Positions 44,991 through 57,337 are shown, counted from the first letter of the stretch. The stretch is 64,000 bases of DNA from Molossus alvarezi (GCA_037176705.1 CM073898.1:42819488-42883487); one strand, 5' to 3'. The notes: generated by a model from the letters alone, not told the origin. Numbers and translations: made by a program.

Positions 44991-47900
44991 ATAGAGGAGG
45001 TTTCTGTGGTTGGGAGTTAGCCCCTGTTAGCACTCGGCTCTCCTCTTCTCAGATCATGAATCTCTAAGCTGGTACAACATGAGCAGGCTCTCTCCCAGCT
45101 CCCCTGTGCCGTTTCCTTGCCCTGTGGCCTCAAGAATGAAGAGTTACAACCGACTGGAGGCTGTGGCCAGACCTAACCCTGAGAAAGAGTGACCTTTCTG
45201 CATTCCCACCCTCCAGCCCTTTGCCAGATGGTTCTCATGGCCAGACAAAGCCATGTCCCAAGGATGTTACCCAGCCCACAGGAAGGGCCTGAAAATCAGG
45301 CGAATTTCTGTGGAGACCAGATGAAATGTGAGGCCACCCTGAGGGGGAGGCCTGGGGAGGAGGAAAGTGTGTGTGAGTTGCTAGAGAAGACCCTGTCCCC
45401 AAGTCAAGTGTTCGGTATCTCCCAGTCTCGCGCCTCAGCTACACAGCCTGCCGGCCTAGCTCTGTAGCCCTCCCCAGCTACAGAAACACCACTGAGGGAG
45501 GCTGCAGGACCACCCTGCCCCATTTCCTCCTCAGCTGTCCCCTGGGTGTGTCACGAGGAGAAGCAAAGCAGAAGTCTGTGTCTTGTTTTTGTTTTTAGAT
45601 TTGGTAGGGCATTTCTTTTCTACCTTAAGAGAATCTATTCCACATCTGGGTAAATTGCCAAAAGGCTGCAAACCCTATCAGGAATGTCAAGCCATTACAA
45701 GACTCCCAGACCCAGACAGTGTCCTGGGCAGGGCAGGGAGCACGACAGAGCTTCAAAGCAGAATCACCTTCCTCCATCTCAGCCCTCAGTCCCTCCCGCT
45801 AGTCCACCGCTCCTCCATCTCATGGCCTTCAATAGAAGCCAGTGAGCTCCTTGCAGACACTTTTCTGGGCACAAGGCAGGCTCTCTGGTTGAGGGTTCCA
45901 CATAATGGACTCAAGTTCTTTCAGGATCACCTTCCTGGCCTCCCAGCACAGCCTGACTTCCAGAATTTTCTAAACATGGCACCACGGAAACCCCACGGAC
46001 CCAGCCGCTCCTATCTACCCATGCCTTTACCTGCCCTCACCTATAATTTAGGAGGAAAGAGAACAAGTAGGAAGGGGAACACAGTGAACGCTGAGATGAC
46101 CAAGAGGCAGTGAACACGAGAGAGGGGAAGGTACTCAGAAACGGAAACCGTGCCAGCCGAGAAGGCCAACTGCCCTCATGTCCTCTGGGGAAATGGCATG
46201 GCTGGCATGTTTGCTGTATGAAAAGTTGATGAGCATATCTTTGGATTTAGAGACAAAATGATCATCAATACAGAAGAGCAGCCAGTGCGAGATTTCCCAC
46301 CACCGTCGGCAGTTGCCCTTTGACGCTTGAGTTCTGCCCTGCATCCTGGACGCTGTCTCATGAGCTGATCCCAACCTCTGGAAGCAAAAGGAGATGAGGA
46401 GTTTGGGCCATTGATGACCCATGGCTCCAGCCCCGCAGAGGATCAAAGCCACATCTCTGCCCCTCTCACTGGGTCTCATTCTAATTTCTTGCAAATATTT
46501 CCAGACACTAGAACCAGAAATAAGGTGGCCATTCAGCCATGTTCCACAACAAGGACAAAGTCTTCTCCACAGACAATACATTAAAGTGTTTTTTACTAAC
46601 ATTGTGCTCTAACTGTGAGCTATTTATTTCTAATATTTCTTAAACTTGGAAGGATAGGTGGCTATGGAATTCTGAAAAAAAAAAAAAATCTCATCCTCGT
46701 GGCGCAATATTATCATCCTGGTGCTTAACTTGTTCAAAAGAAAATGTGTCATTTGCTCCTGGGTGTCTTTCTCTTCCTCTCCTTTCCCTCTTCTTCCCTC
46801 CCTCTTACGATTCCTTCCTTTCTTTATACCCTTCCTTCCTTCTTTTCTTTCTCATGCTAAAGAAATATAAGACTTTTGCAAGGAAGAATGATTACACACA
46901 GATTCATGTGGCTGAACTTTTATGCATTTCTTTCTCTTAAAAAAAAAAAAAAAAGACATTCCGAAGAGAGGAGCTAATAAAGTCCTATATCTCTGATGAT
47001 AGTGATGCAGCAGCACAAACAAATTACAGTGTTCAGAAAGTCTGAGAGGCTGAAAAGAAATGCATGACGTGGAACACCAAATTTGCCTGTCAAGGTTTTT
47101 TTTTGTATATTATTATTACTGCTTGTTTCATTTTATTTTATTCTTAAAGCTGATGTTTGCAGCTATTTGCCTCACTCTAGGAAATTCCAGATCCCGGAAT
47201 ACTGATTTACAACTTCCATCGTCACCTGACAAATACAGCCCTTGCTAAGTGAGAGCTGATCCATAACAGGTATTTCACATTTTCATAAGTCACAACATAT
47301 CAACCCTGAAGTGAAGAGTTTCATTCACAGGAAACAATTTTCTGAAATCAGCAAATATTTTTTTATAAAGAAAAAAGATAAAGAATAAAGGGAGGATTAA
47401 AAAAGCCGTCCTATAAAGATAACTTCCTACCTGGCTATAGGACTCTCTATGCTGAAATATGGTGAGTTCTGTGGTTTATTATTTTTGTTATACCTCCCTC
47501 CCACACCCCAGCTTTAACTCTTATCTGGCTCTGGCCAGGTGGCTTTCCAGGAACCGTACCGACGAGCTGATAGCCTTAATGGAACACCCAGAGTTAACCT
47601 GTAAGTCCACAGCTTCTGCCAAGGGCTGTTGGCTGCCTAGTGTCACAAAACATTGTGTCTGAGCCACCCTGACATCCTACTCCATATTTTCATGGAACTT
47701 GAGACCATTTCAGCCTTGAATGATTCCCTCAGGTCTGTTGTGCCCCACTCCAAAAAAGCTGCTGTTGCCGCTGCCAAAAGTGTTACTCCGTCACCTGATA
47801 TAGAGGTACAAAGACTGCAAACACCACCTTCTCAGTAAAAGTTTTTTCTTCTCTAGAATTCTTTTTTTTTAACTTATTTTAAAAAGCATGTTTTTACTTC

Positions 47901-48265
47901 TTTCAAAAATTCGACCGCACCTGTAAAATTTATACCTAACAGTAAAATCAAAATACCTAGGTAATTTCTACCTTATTCACTAAAAAGAGACTCCAAATTT
48001 GAACAATCAAGAAATTTATTTCAAAGATGCATCCCAAGTTATTCATATTTTCTTATAAGAAATATCTTTTTACTCTTTAAAAAAAATAAACTTAGTCTGT
48101 ATAAGCAAAGCCTCATAGCATTACTAGAATAGCTCACTAATATATTTTACCAAAACTTAAATGTCAGACTTGGGAAATTCTCAAGATAGGGCTGTGGCTT
48201 TAATCTCTTTAGAAAAGCAAATATTTCTTCAAATGAAAATTTATCAAAATCCTAATATGCAAAGT
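44991..48265. other. Unique block containing the longest non-LINE open frame
   Basis: A 176-codon plus frame runs 45583-46113 (starts MFLFLDLVGHFF), with a 155-codon minus frame just after it (46602-46135). Neither shows a known domain, motif or signal for splicing around it, and GC content is raised here, so I do not call a gene. A15-16 runs occur at 46676-46689 and 46940-46955 and a pyrimidine-rich patch at 46765-46850. 46960-47250 and 47850-48160 are AT-rich and non-repetitive. Confidence 0.4.
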
Positions 48266-48280
48266 AAAAAAGTATGGGTG

Positions 48281-48433
48281 CCCTGGTCAGGGCACATGCC
48301 CAGGTGGTGGGCCAACTCCCCAGTGGGGGGCATGCAGGAGGCGACCAATCAATGTTCTCTCTCATCGATGTTTCTATCTCTCTCTCCCTGTCCCTTCCTC
48401 TCTCTAAAATCAATAAAGGAAAAATAAAAATAC
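48281..48433 (+). repeat. VES SINE, 5'-truncated
   Basis: Starts within the element at 'ccctggtcagggcacatg', losing the A box. It continues with 'ccaggtggtgggccaactc', the CT-rich middle and 'atcaataaagga'. Flanks 'aaaaaagtatgggtgc' (48266-48281) and 'aaaaaagcctgggtgc' (48434-48449) agree at 14 of 16 positions, consistent with a target duplication. Confidence 0.9.
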
Positions 48434-48449
48434 AAAAAAGCCTGGGTGC

Positions 48450-49504
48450 TTCTGTGCCCTCAAATTAGTTTGGGAAAGAAAAAAACAAAACACGGGGCTA
48501 GATACCACGTGTTGAACAGCAGCACCTCATGGCAGAGTCCAGACTGCAGGCTAGCTCTCTTAGACACTGGAAATACGCCTGGCAAAGGACGGACAGAGGG
48601 CTGAGTTTTGAATGCTTCAAATACAGAACAATAACATTCTCCACAGGAAAATGTGTTCCCTGGCCTAGAGTAGGTAGAGATGAAGGAGGTGATAACAGAA
48701 AAGCGCGGCTGAGTGTCTCACATATCTAAAATAATTGCAAAAGCACACCTACTATATTTCCAGGAGCCCACAGACCTTGACCACCAAGTTAACATTGTCT
48801 TCATGTAACATTTTCAACTCATTATTTGGTGACTTTTTATGGAGATCCAAGTAATGTTTTGTGGAATCAGTTGGAAAAATGAGATTTGATATAAAGCCAA
48901 TTTTGATAAACAGCGATTATTTTATAAAGTAAAAGATACTGGTAGCATCAATCATTCATTAAAATAGAAATATAGTACAAGCACAGTACAAAACTCCACA
49001 ATCTATTTCATTTCTATTTGGCTTTGAAATGCAAAGGCACAATTTCACAGCACTAAGAAACTGCCAGTTCTACAACATTCAGTGATAAAAATCATTAAGC
49101 TAATTTAGACATACATTATTTGACTCTTTTACTAGAACACAGTCTATATAGACAAACTGTTTTAAATTAAAAAGGACCGTTTTAGAGAGTGGAATCTTTG
49201 ATGACTCACTTGTTGATTAATTTGTAATATAGACTTTAAGTAACAAGTTTACCAGTTAAAATGTTGAGAAGCATTTGTGGATATAAACAGACACTCGGGC
49301 TCCCACCCTGACTCCTGCCCAGCCTGTCTAGTGAATTAGTGTGAATGTTGGCAACCAGGTGAGGAGAAGTAAAGGGTGGAGAACTCTGACTTCCATGAAT
49401 AAGCCAGGACTTGGCACCAGTAGAACACCGTGGCCCTGTACATTCAATGGAACCCAAACCAGAAACTAAACCTTTTCACTTTCAAAAGAGAACATCATTT
49501 AATA
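48450..49504. other. AT-rich unique sequence
   Basis: No repeat or exon recognised. 48820-49240 is AT-rich without simple repeats (cttgttgattaatttgtaat), a possible conserved non-coding region. Confidence 0.4.
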
Positions 49505-49698
49505 AAGGGCTGGGGAAACTTCTTTCTGCCAAAGGCCATTTGGATATTCATAACATCATTTGCAGGCCATACAAAATTATCCACTTAAAAATTAGCCTGC
49601 TATATTTGGTCAGGCTAATTTGGCGAGGCATGTGTTGCTAGCTGGTATTGATTTCGCAGGCCTTATATGGCCCGAGGGCCAGATGTTCCCCACCCCTG
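49505..49698. repeat. hAT-type nonautonomous element (about 194 bp)
   Basis: Left end 'aagggctggggaaacttc' and right end 'gttccccacccctg' form imperfect terminal inverted repeats of the caggggtggggaac type found in hAT MITEs. The body has 'ggccatttggatattcataa' and 'ttagcctgctatatttggtc'. 8-bp flanks do not match, so the target duplication is eroded or my ends are off by a few bases. Confidence 0.7.
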
Positions 49699-49769
49699 TA
49701 TCATGGGGTTGGATTAAGAATACTCCAAGCCTGGTTTCCATATGAAAGAAATGCATCTAAATGAGGATG

Positions 49770-50326
49770 GTTGCATTTGTTAATCATTGCTAAATAACAA
49801 ATCATAACAAATAGCAGCTTAAAACCACACACACTATCTCAGTTTCTGGGGATCAGGAGTCTAGGCACGGTTTCACTGGGTGCCCTACACGGTGGCAATC
49901 GATGTGCTATCAGTGATGGGGGTCCACATGAGGCTCGAAGGGAGAGGATCCCCTTCCATGCTCACGTGGCTGCTAGCAGCATGCAGTTCCTTACAGGCTG
50001 TTGCCCTGAGACCTCCGTTTCTTGCTGGACATCATCTGGATGCCACCCTCGGTTCGTTGACAAATGGCCACTTCATAGGCAACTCACAACATGGCAACGT
50101 GCCCCTTCAAAACCAGCAAGGGACACTGTCCCTTAAGAAGGCCGATGTTACAGTCTTGTGTGTAGGAACCATACACATGGGATCACACGCGTGCTTTCAC
50201 CTTTGCTGGATTCTGTCGGTAGAAGCACATCACAGATCACTCCCCCTCTCCAAGCAAGAGGATTACACAGGGTATGAACACCGGAGGGAAGGATCACTGG
50301 GGTGACCTTGGAGTCTGCCCGCCACA
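49770..50326 (-). repeat. Solo LTR of MaLR/ERVL type
   Basis: Plus-strand landmarks: 'gctaaataacaaatcataac', 'agcttaaaaccacacacact', 'tctcagtttctggggatcag', 'cttccatgctcacgtggctg', 'ggaaggatcactgggg', and an end at 'ctgcccgccaca'. This is the inverse of an LTR starting TGTGG. Frame 49880-50305 lies inside it and is not a gene. No internal region is present. Confidence 0.75.
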
Positions 50327-52465
50327 GGTTACTAGAAATCTAAGGACAATGAACGGGTAGCAGCTATTTGGAATGTGAAATTAGCTAAGATTTGTCAATG
50401 ATTCCAGCACCCCCTGGGAAGACCACTCTACTATCCTAATAGACCTTTCTGTAAGGTAATTTTTCTCCTTGATATTCAGCCCAATTTTACCTCCTCTTAG
50501 CTTCATCCCATTATTCACTGACATATTCCATTGGACCAGGCTAAGTGTTCCTTCTCCTCTTTCAGTATAGACACCTTGTCAGACTAATTACAGCCTCAGC
50601 AGCTTCAGCCAGCCTCATTCACAAGGTCCAAGACAGTAGCATTTAGGCAGCCGGATCCTGGCATGAATTCCTCATCTAGAAACTTACAGAAACACCACTG
50701 ACTGCAAGGAGATCTCTCCGTCCGTGTCCCTCATGACCTGCTTCCACAGCCTGCTCAGGTGCACGTGTTCAGGGCGGCAGTGCTGGACACCTTCACTTTT
50801 CCCTAAAATCCTTCTCTTTCTCTGCATTCCTCTCTCTGGCTCCAGAGTGAGCATAATGGACCTCAAGAATGTCCCTCTGCTTTCGATGGCAGCTTCCCAA
50901 GACACAGTCTTTTGCATCCCAATAATGGATCCCAGGATCTCACTTCAGCCGTCTGGAGAGGCACAGAGGCCTGAGACAAGCAGCCCTGTTTTCCCTCCCA
51001 GCTTGCCGTGGACTGACAAGCCCGAGGAGGAGGTGGTTTCGACTGGGCTCTGTTCATATTTGCAATTGAAGATGCCAGTTTGTGTGTCGCTTTGGGGGAA
51101 AGTAGTTGAGTATATGTGCATGTGTGTGTCTTTATAAATCACTCTGCGGTTTGTGAATTTTCTAATTGTTTTCTTGGTCAATAAAAAGCAGTGACTATTG
51201 AACATTTTTTTGCCACATGCTACATCCTAAACTTTGCCACAGCCTAAAGGAAAAACAGTTTCTACCGCAATTCAATACAGAATATGTATGTGTATATACA
51301 TATGGGTGTGTATGTATGTATATATATATATATAAAGAAAACTAAAATACAATTTCAGGAAACAATATTTATTTTAACCTAATGTGTGAGGTAGTACTCT
51401 ATTTTCTATTCTTACCCTTTTTAATTATTTTAAAAGGCTGTCCTTAACCCATTAAATTAATTTTACAACAAACTAATGAGTCAAGACCAAGAGCTTGAAA
51501 AACCCCAACACAGAGGCCCTGCTTCATCTCTGAGCCTGAGATCAGTTAGGATCCGGGGACGGCCCCTGTCTTTGCTCCCATCCTCACTGTGATCTGTGGC
51601 CAGACCCTCAGGAAGCCACATTCCACTTAGAAACCGGTGGACTTCTATCAACAGCCACGGGTGGTTTCTGATTCCCTGACCTCGGCTCCCAGAGCTGAGA
51701 TGACAAAGAAGAATGCCAAACTGAATCACCAGGCCCCTTTCTCCCAAGAGGCTCAAAGCCTACCAAACACACTGTGGATCAGCAGTGGTGGCCCCAGATG
51801 CGGGGTAGAGACAAGGGTCCTGAGATTGACTTTATAACCAAGCTGCGAGACAGAAGTTCTACGGGGTGGTCACAATTCGATCTTTCTATAAAACCCACCA
51901 CAGCAACATCAAGGGGCCCTCACAGACATTCGCAGAAAGGGCTATCAGCTAAATTATGTGTATGGTATAATGACTGAGGCCCTTGTGGCCCCTTTTTAAA
52001 TATTTCCTTTCCTGTCCGAACTTTTCTGTCCCCTTAATGTTTATTTCTGCTACATGAAATGTGAGAACTCGGGGAACTTACTTAAAAACTTTAAATAATA
52101 CATTTTTCTTAAGCTTTCTTTTTTGCTTTGGTAATTAGTTTCATCTACCAGTTCTCCTAAAACAAGCTAGAAATAATTCCCCTCCAGAATGATGATCCTT
52201 TGGTTGAAAGGCAAGGCCGTGTTGGGCCCTGTAGCTGCATGAGATGCCTGTTTCCATCTCAGAACACATAACCCTGGGTGCTGGGAGCCCGAGTTCCCCC
52301 AACACGGGGACGCAGGTCAACCCCTTCTCATGGGTGTCTGCTTCTCAGAGGCCCTTACTATACGGTGGCTTCAACTAAGTTACAGATAAAGAATCCAAGG
52401 CTGGGGAAGCTAAGCAATCTAGCCAAGACCACAAACACATGAGGAAACTGGAATTTAATCCAATA
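50327..52465. other. Unique sequence, no gene seen
   Basis: Includes an AT/TG-rich patch at 51285-51335 (tatgtatgtatatatatata). Frame 50724-51137 (137 codons) has no recognisable domain. Confidence 0.45.
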
Positions 52466-52775
52466 CAGTGATACCTCGGTTCTCGAACATAATTCGTTCC
52501 AGGAGGACGGTCGAGAACCGAATTTGTTCGAGAACCGAAGCAATGAAACCCAATAGGAAAGCGTGACTCCACAAAGCGTGACTCTCTCTGCACGCACACT
52601 GAGGACGCCAGCAAGGCGCGCTGGGCCGAATGAACGCCATTCGGCTCAACTCAGCTCATCTCGGAAGTTCGAGTTCCAAATATTTGTTCGGATTCCGAGA
52701 CAAATTTTCTCGAAACTCCTGGTCGAATACCGATTTGGTCGAAAACCGAGGCGTTCGAGAACCGAGGTATCACTG
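52466..52775. mobile_element. Tc1/mariner-type MITE, 310 bp
   Basis: Bounded by a TA dinucleotide on each side (52464-52465 and 52776-52777). The first and last 23 bp are perfect inverse complements, starting cagtgatacctcggttctcg. A subterminal motif, tcgaraaccga, recurs: inside the left end at 52511 and 52528, and in the right end at 52739 and 52754. The right end also shows a degenerate ~16-bp tandem (gtcgaataccgatttg, gtcgaaaaccgaggc, gttcgagaaccgagg at 52722-52767). There is no transposase frame; overlapping 60-146-codon frames are chance. TA target and perfect terminal repeats point to Tc1/mariner, and the perfect ends suggest insertion more recent than the MIR/L2 background. Confidence 0.85.
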
Positions 52776-52865
52776 TACTCTGTCTCCAAAGCTCACTCTC
52801 CTTTCTCTTCAAAAAGCCTCTCTATTTACACACACAGATTTGCACCTTAAAAAAGTAGTGACTCA

Positions 52866-53029
52866 CACTGGCCAGGTGGCTCAGTTGGTGGGAGAGTCAC
52901 CCTGTACACCTGCAGGTTCAATTCCCAGTCAGGGTGAGTACAGAAGGCAACCAATCGATGCTTTTCTCTCTCCCTTCCTCTCTCTCCAAAAATCAATAAA
53001 AACATATCCCTGGGTGAGTATTTTAAAAA
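52866..53029 (+). repeat. VES SINE, internally shortened
   Basis: Head 'actggccaggtggctcagtt', B box 'gttcaattcccagtcagggt', CT-rich segment, 'aatcaataaaaacatatccc' and 'tgggtgagtatttt', a tail typical of one VES subtype. The gcacatgcccaggttgtggg middle is missing. Confidence 0.85.
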
Positions 53030-53172
53030 GTAAAAGTCATTTTAAAAATGGTAGTGATTCTTATACCTAATATAAGGATTCATTGTTTAGACAATTTTTT
53101 TTCCATAAAAATCCACTTCAAAAATTAAAACTGAAGTCAAGGTTAAAATGTGGTTTGATTAATACATTTTTA

Positions 53173-53380
53173 GCCCTACTGGTGTGGCTCAGTGGGTTGA
53201 GCGTCGTCCCATGGACTGAGAGGTCCCAGTTCAATTCCTTGTGAGGGCACATTCCTGGGTTGCTGGCTTGATTCCTGGTGGAGAGCGTGCAGGAGACAGG
53301 CAATCAGTGTTTCTCTCTCACATTGATGTTTCTATCCCTCCCTTCCTCTTTCTTTAAAAACACTTATTTTAAAAATATAT
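53173..53380 (+). repeat. VES SINE
   Basis: Head 'gccctactggtgtggctcag', 'cccagttcaattccttgtga', 'gcaggagacaggcaatcagt', CT-rich middle and A/T-rich tail. Full-length layout, moderately diverged. Confidence 0.9.
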
Positions 53381-53554
53381 TTTTATTTTAACACCAAAAT
53401 GTATATATGTATAATGAATCAGGTGAACATAAACCACAATGCTAAAGAGGAGACAGAACTCACTTTTTAAAAAAAAAATAGTCAAACTATTTAATTTTCA
53501 AAAAAATGGATAAGGAATTTACTATATTTAAAATTGAATTTTTTTCAAAAAACA

Positions 53555-54003
53555 AGCTCAGAATGAAATCTTGTCATTTGTGACAATATAGGTAAACCTA
53601 GAGGATATTATGCTAAGTGAAACAAGTCAGGAAGAGAAAGACAAATACTGTATGATTTCATTTATAGGTGAAATCTATAAAGTAAAACAAACAAAATAGA
53701 AACAAATTCATAGATACAGAGAACAAACTGATGTTTGTCAGAGGGAAAGGGGTTGGGGACGAGCAAAGTAAGTGAAGGGGATTAAAAGGTAGAAACTTGC
53801 AGATATAAAATGGATAAGTCACAAGGATGTCATGTATAGCACAGGGAATATTAGTCAATAATAAGGCAAAAACTTGCTTTGGTAACAAATGGTTACCAAA
53901 CTCAGCATGGTGACCATTTTGTAACGTATTTAAATATTAAATCACTATGTTGTAAACCTAAAACTAATATAATATTATATGTCACCTTTACTTCAATAAA
54001 AAA
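53555..54003 (+). repeat. L1 3' end, about 450 bp
   Basis: 'gaatgaaatcttgtcatttg', 'ctaagtgaaacaagtcagga', 'gtatgatttcatttataggt', 'aatcactatgttgtaaacct' and 'acttcaataaaaaa' follow the laurasiatherian L1 3' end in order. 5'-truncated, with an A-rich tail directly followed by a VES copy. Confidence 0.9.
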
Positions 54004-54010
54004 AAAGCTC

Positions 54011-54204
54011 GCCTGGCCGGTTTGGTTCAGTGGTTGAGCATTGACCCATGCACCAAGAGGTCACTGGTTCGATTCCCAGTCAGGGCACATGCCCAGGTTG
54101 TGGGCCAAATCCCCAGTGGGGGGCATGCAGGAGATGACCAATCAATGTTCTCCCTCATTGATGTTTCTATGTCTCTCTCTCTCTCTAAAAAAAAATCAAT
54201 AAAG
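54011..54204 (+). repeat. VES SINE, well preserved
   Basis: Head 'gcctggccggtttggttcag', 'ctggttcgattcccagtcag', 'ggcacatgcccaggttgtgg', CT-rich middle and 'aatcaataaag'. Short direct repeat aaagctc at 54004-54010 and 54205-54211. It inserted in or next to the A tail of the preceding L1. Confidence 0.95.
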
Positions 54205-54325
54205 AAAGCTCAAGCTCACTGTGCATTTGAAATATATATTTGATTTTACTTTAAAGAATGAATATATTTTTAAAGAAATATCTATTCTATAAAGTGTGGT
54301 TTACTGGTATCATTTGCTCTATCAA

Positions 54326-54327
<2 letters not shown>

Positions 54328-54361
<34 letters not shown>

Positions 54362-54362
54362 C
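54328..54362. repeat. (AC)17 microsatellite
   Basis: Uninterrupted AC array. Confidence 0.97.
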
Positions 54363-56614
54363 TAGAAGTTCATCCACATTTAAAATAAGGCTATCAGTAC
54401 TAGTCTCATAATTAGTAATCAACACAGTGTAACCTTAGACACAGTCTCTACCACATGAAGTTTATGATTAAAGCCAGAGTCCCTGCATCAACACTGGAAG
54501 GCATGCCCCTTGCAGATGGTAAATGATAGGCACGAGATGGTTCTCACCACCTTCATTCCAAAAGGAGCCTCAAGCCCTCTGTGTTTTAACCTTATAAGTA
54601 GACACAAAGGAGAAACTTCAGTCCAACCTTGACCTTTCTGCTGATGCCAACATGTAAATGTGTTTATACACTCAAAAAGCCCCGCTGATCCTTTCAGTCA
54701 ATGGAAACCCAGATGAAGAGACAGACTCGGGCAGAGAGAAGAGGAAAATGAGTGGCTAAGGAAATATGAGATGGAACGCTTTCAGCAGACATTTCTCAGA
54801 AGAGAGACTGGAGAAAAGTCAAGCTCCAACAGGATCCAGACGTTCTCCAGCCAAAGATACTGACTTGTGATATTTATGACCCCTGTTGTCTTGATCATTT
54901 AAAAATAATGTTGACCTCCCTCCCTGAATTTTTTGAGCCTTAAGAATATATTCGGGGTAATAAAAAATGTAAATGGATTGAAAGCTTGGTTCTCGTGGAG
55001 TAAGATGGTTAACTTCAAGTTAACCTGTCTAGACATATGAATAAAGTCTCTTAAAAGGGGAAGGCCCACCACAGCCAAGATACATTTTTCCAGGGCTGTC
55101 CTATGGCTGAATAACCTCCCATGAGCTCAACTCACTTCATGGAACAACTTCAACAAGAAGAAAGAAATGATCAAGTCCACCATATGCAAAGCTCTGTGGC
55201 CTCCATTTAAATCTCAGCCTCTCTTCTTTGTATCGCAGCTTCCTATAGGCGGGATGCAGGGAGTACTTAGTTTTCTGAATCCTCCCAGCCTCTAAAGGCT
55301 GGATGCCTGGGCCATTTTCCTACCTCACTCCGTCGTGGCTATAACTGACTAAATCACAGGAGTGGTATCGCCTGGAGCCAACTGAGGGTGGTGCAATGAG
55401 GGGAGGGCACTGCGGGCATAAGTGGATGACACCAGCAATCAGCACTGCCCTTGATGAAAGAAGAGTCCTCACCTAGCACCCATGCTTCAAGGCTCTGCAC
55501 CTCCTCTGGTTTGGCCTTCCCCATAGGTACCCTGGACCCCAAATGTCCTACCCAAATAGCCCTGGCCTCTTTCCAGGGTCCTTCATCTCCTGAGGTCAGA
55601 CTATGCCATGGCTATGCACATCCCTAGGCCTAAGAAGGTGAGGCACTGCTTGCAGAAGGTGGTATGTGGGCTTGGGGGATATCAAAGGCAGACATGCAGG
55701 CTAAGGTATCCTGCCCACTTTTGCATGAGTTCCACGCTTAGTCTGGAACAGCACTGGGGAAGGAGAACAAAGGCCCCAAAACACTCAGGACCCTTATGCA
55801 AGGCCTGGGACCATAAACCCCCAAGACCCCACCCCACCCAGGGGAATCTGGGGGCCAGTGGAAAAGAGCCATGAGGGAAACATCTTGAATATAGACAGAA
55901 ATAAGTGATTAATACCCATGACTTTGGGCTTTAAAATCTGTAAACTTGTGTGAAATGGAAAAGAGGATGAAGGTAATAACAGGTTCATGGAAAACTATAT
56001 ATCTAAGAACAAAGTGAAAAGAAATAAAGCAAAAATAGTGGATTGCTTTATACCAATCTTAGTCGTTTATGTGTACTGTTCATCATTTGTACTAAATTAG
56101 ATATATCATAATCATAATTCCACACATAATATGCATATGTATATATAATAAGTTATAAAAATTGCAATTGCAACAGAGGCACCAGAAAACTATAGATAGG
56201 AAAATCCAGGTGAGGTACAGGACCATCCAATGCAGAATTTTTAAAAGCTATGAACTATAATTGGTTTCCCGACTCTTTAGTCCCTTACCCATTTGGAGAA
56301 TATAGACCACCACAGAGAGAGAGAAAAAAATTGTGAGCATTTTTTCTTTTAGAAAAAAGCAGGGACTGCCCCCCCCCCAATTCAAACCTTGTTGTCAGGG
56401 CAAGGAGTGGGAGGAAGGATGTCAATGAGATTGCTTGGCGGCTGATACGAGTCCTCTGGGGTTTAGGGACAGAGTGCACACACATACAGGAAATCTAGAA
56501 GATGAGGGGCAGGCCAAGTAGCTGCTTCCACTGTGGAGGATGTGTGACCGGTCAAAGTGCACACCCACACCTCCCACGGAGCCTTGGAACCACACATCCC
56601 AGGACCAGACTGCC
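54363..56614. other. Unique sequence, no gene seen
   Basis: No repeat or exon recognised. C9 run at 56370-56378. Frames near 55354-55988 and 56285-56726 are unrecognised. Confidence 0.45.
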
Positions 56615-56800
56615 CTGGTCTGGGGCTCTGACACTTAGCAACTATGCGGCCTTGAGTACAATGCTTAACCCCTCTGAGGCTCACTCGCCTCTTCTGTGAA
56701 ACAGATGATAAAAGTACCTGCTTCATAAGATTGTTGAATTAAATGAGTTAATATATATAAAGTGGTTACAGTAGCACTTGGCACAGATTAGTACCATATC
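56615..56800 (+). repeat. MIR SINE
   Basis: 'gcggccttgagtacaatgct', 'taacccctctgaggctcac', 'taagattgttgaattaaatg' and 'tagcacttggcaca' follow MIR in order. Confidence 0.85.
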
Positions 56801-57334
56801 ACTGTATGTTATGAAGCAGATGGAGACCCCACAGGAGACAGAGCTAGCCTAGAGCTATTTTAAGTCTTGCCCAACAAGACTGGAGTCCCGTGTGAACCAG
56901 ATCCCTGAAGAACAGGGCTCAGCAGGGAGCAGTCAGCCAAAGGAAAGGCATGACCCATGTCAGTGACCATTCTAGCCACCGGGTCAGCAGCCTCTGACGC
57001 CCCCATGAAAGCACCCACAAGGGAGAGAACACCTGAAACATCAGCCAGGCCCAGAGATCCTGAAGCTGGCTTACCACAGTGCAGTTTCCCCAGGACTTTT
57101 TCTGCTGTTCTCTCCTTCCCCCTCCCTGCACTAACCCTGGAGGGGTCAATTACAGCAGCCAGCCAAGAAAGCAGAGAAAATGACCAAGAAAGAGAAGAGA
57201 TGGGTCTAGGAATTCCCCTTATCCCCTGCCCCACCACAACTACACAGCCCACAAAGGACCCTCACATAGAGACATGTGACCATTTACCATACTGGGACTC
57301 TAGATTCTTTTATAGGGTTGGGTATTCTCAGGAT
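56801..57334. other. Unique sequence, no gene seen
   Basis: Frames on both strands (56860-57252 minus, 56957-57418 plus) overlap each other and run into the LTR. No domain is recognisable. Confidence 0.45.
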
Positions 57335-57337
57335 AGT

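Noticed and set aside
45583..46113. 176-codon plus frame as a protein-coding gene
   Set aside because: No recognisable domain, no splice or promoter context, raised GC and an equally long unrelated frame on the other strand nearby. Chance is the simpler reading; ribosome profiling or conservation would decide.
47520..47570. VES head ('ctctggccaggtggc')
   Set aside because: Similarity stops after about 15 nt; no B box or tail follows.
49880..50305. 141-codon plus frame as a gene
   Set aside because: Lies wholly in an LTR relic, antisense to it.
52563..53070. Frames of 95 and 146 codons as a transposase
   Set aside because: They read through the non-coding MITE and the neighbouring VES, with no DDE/D motif.
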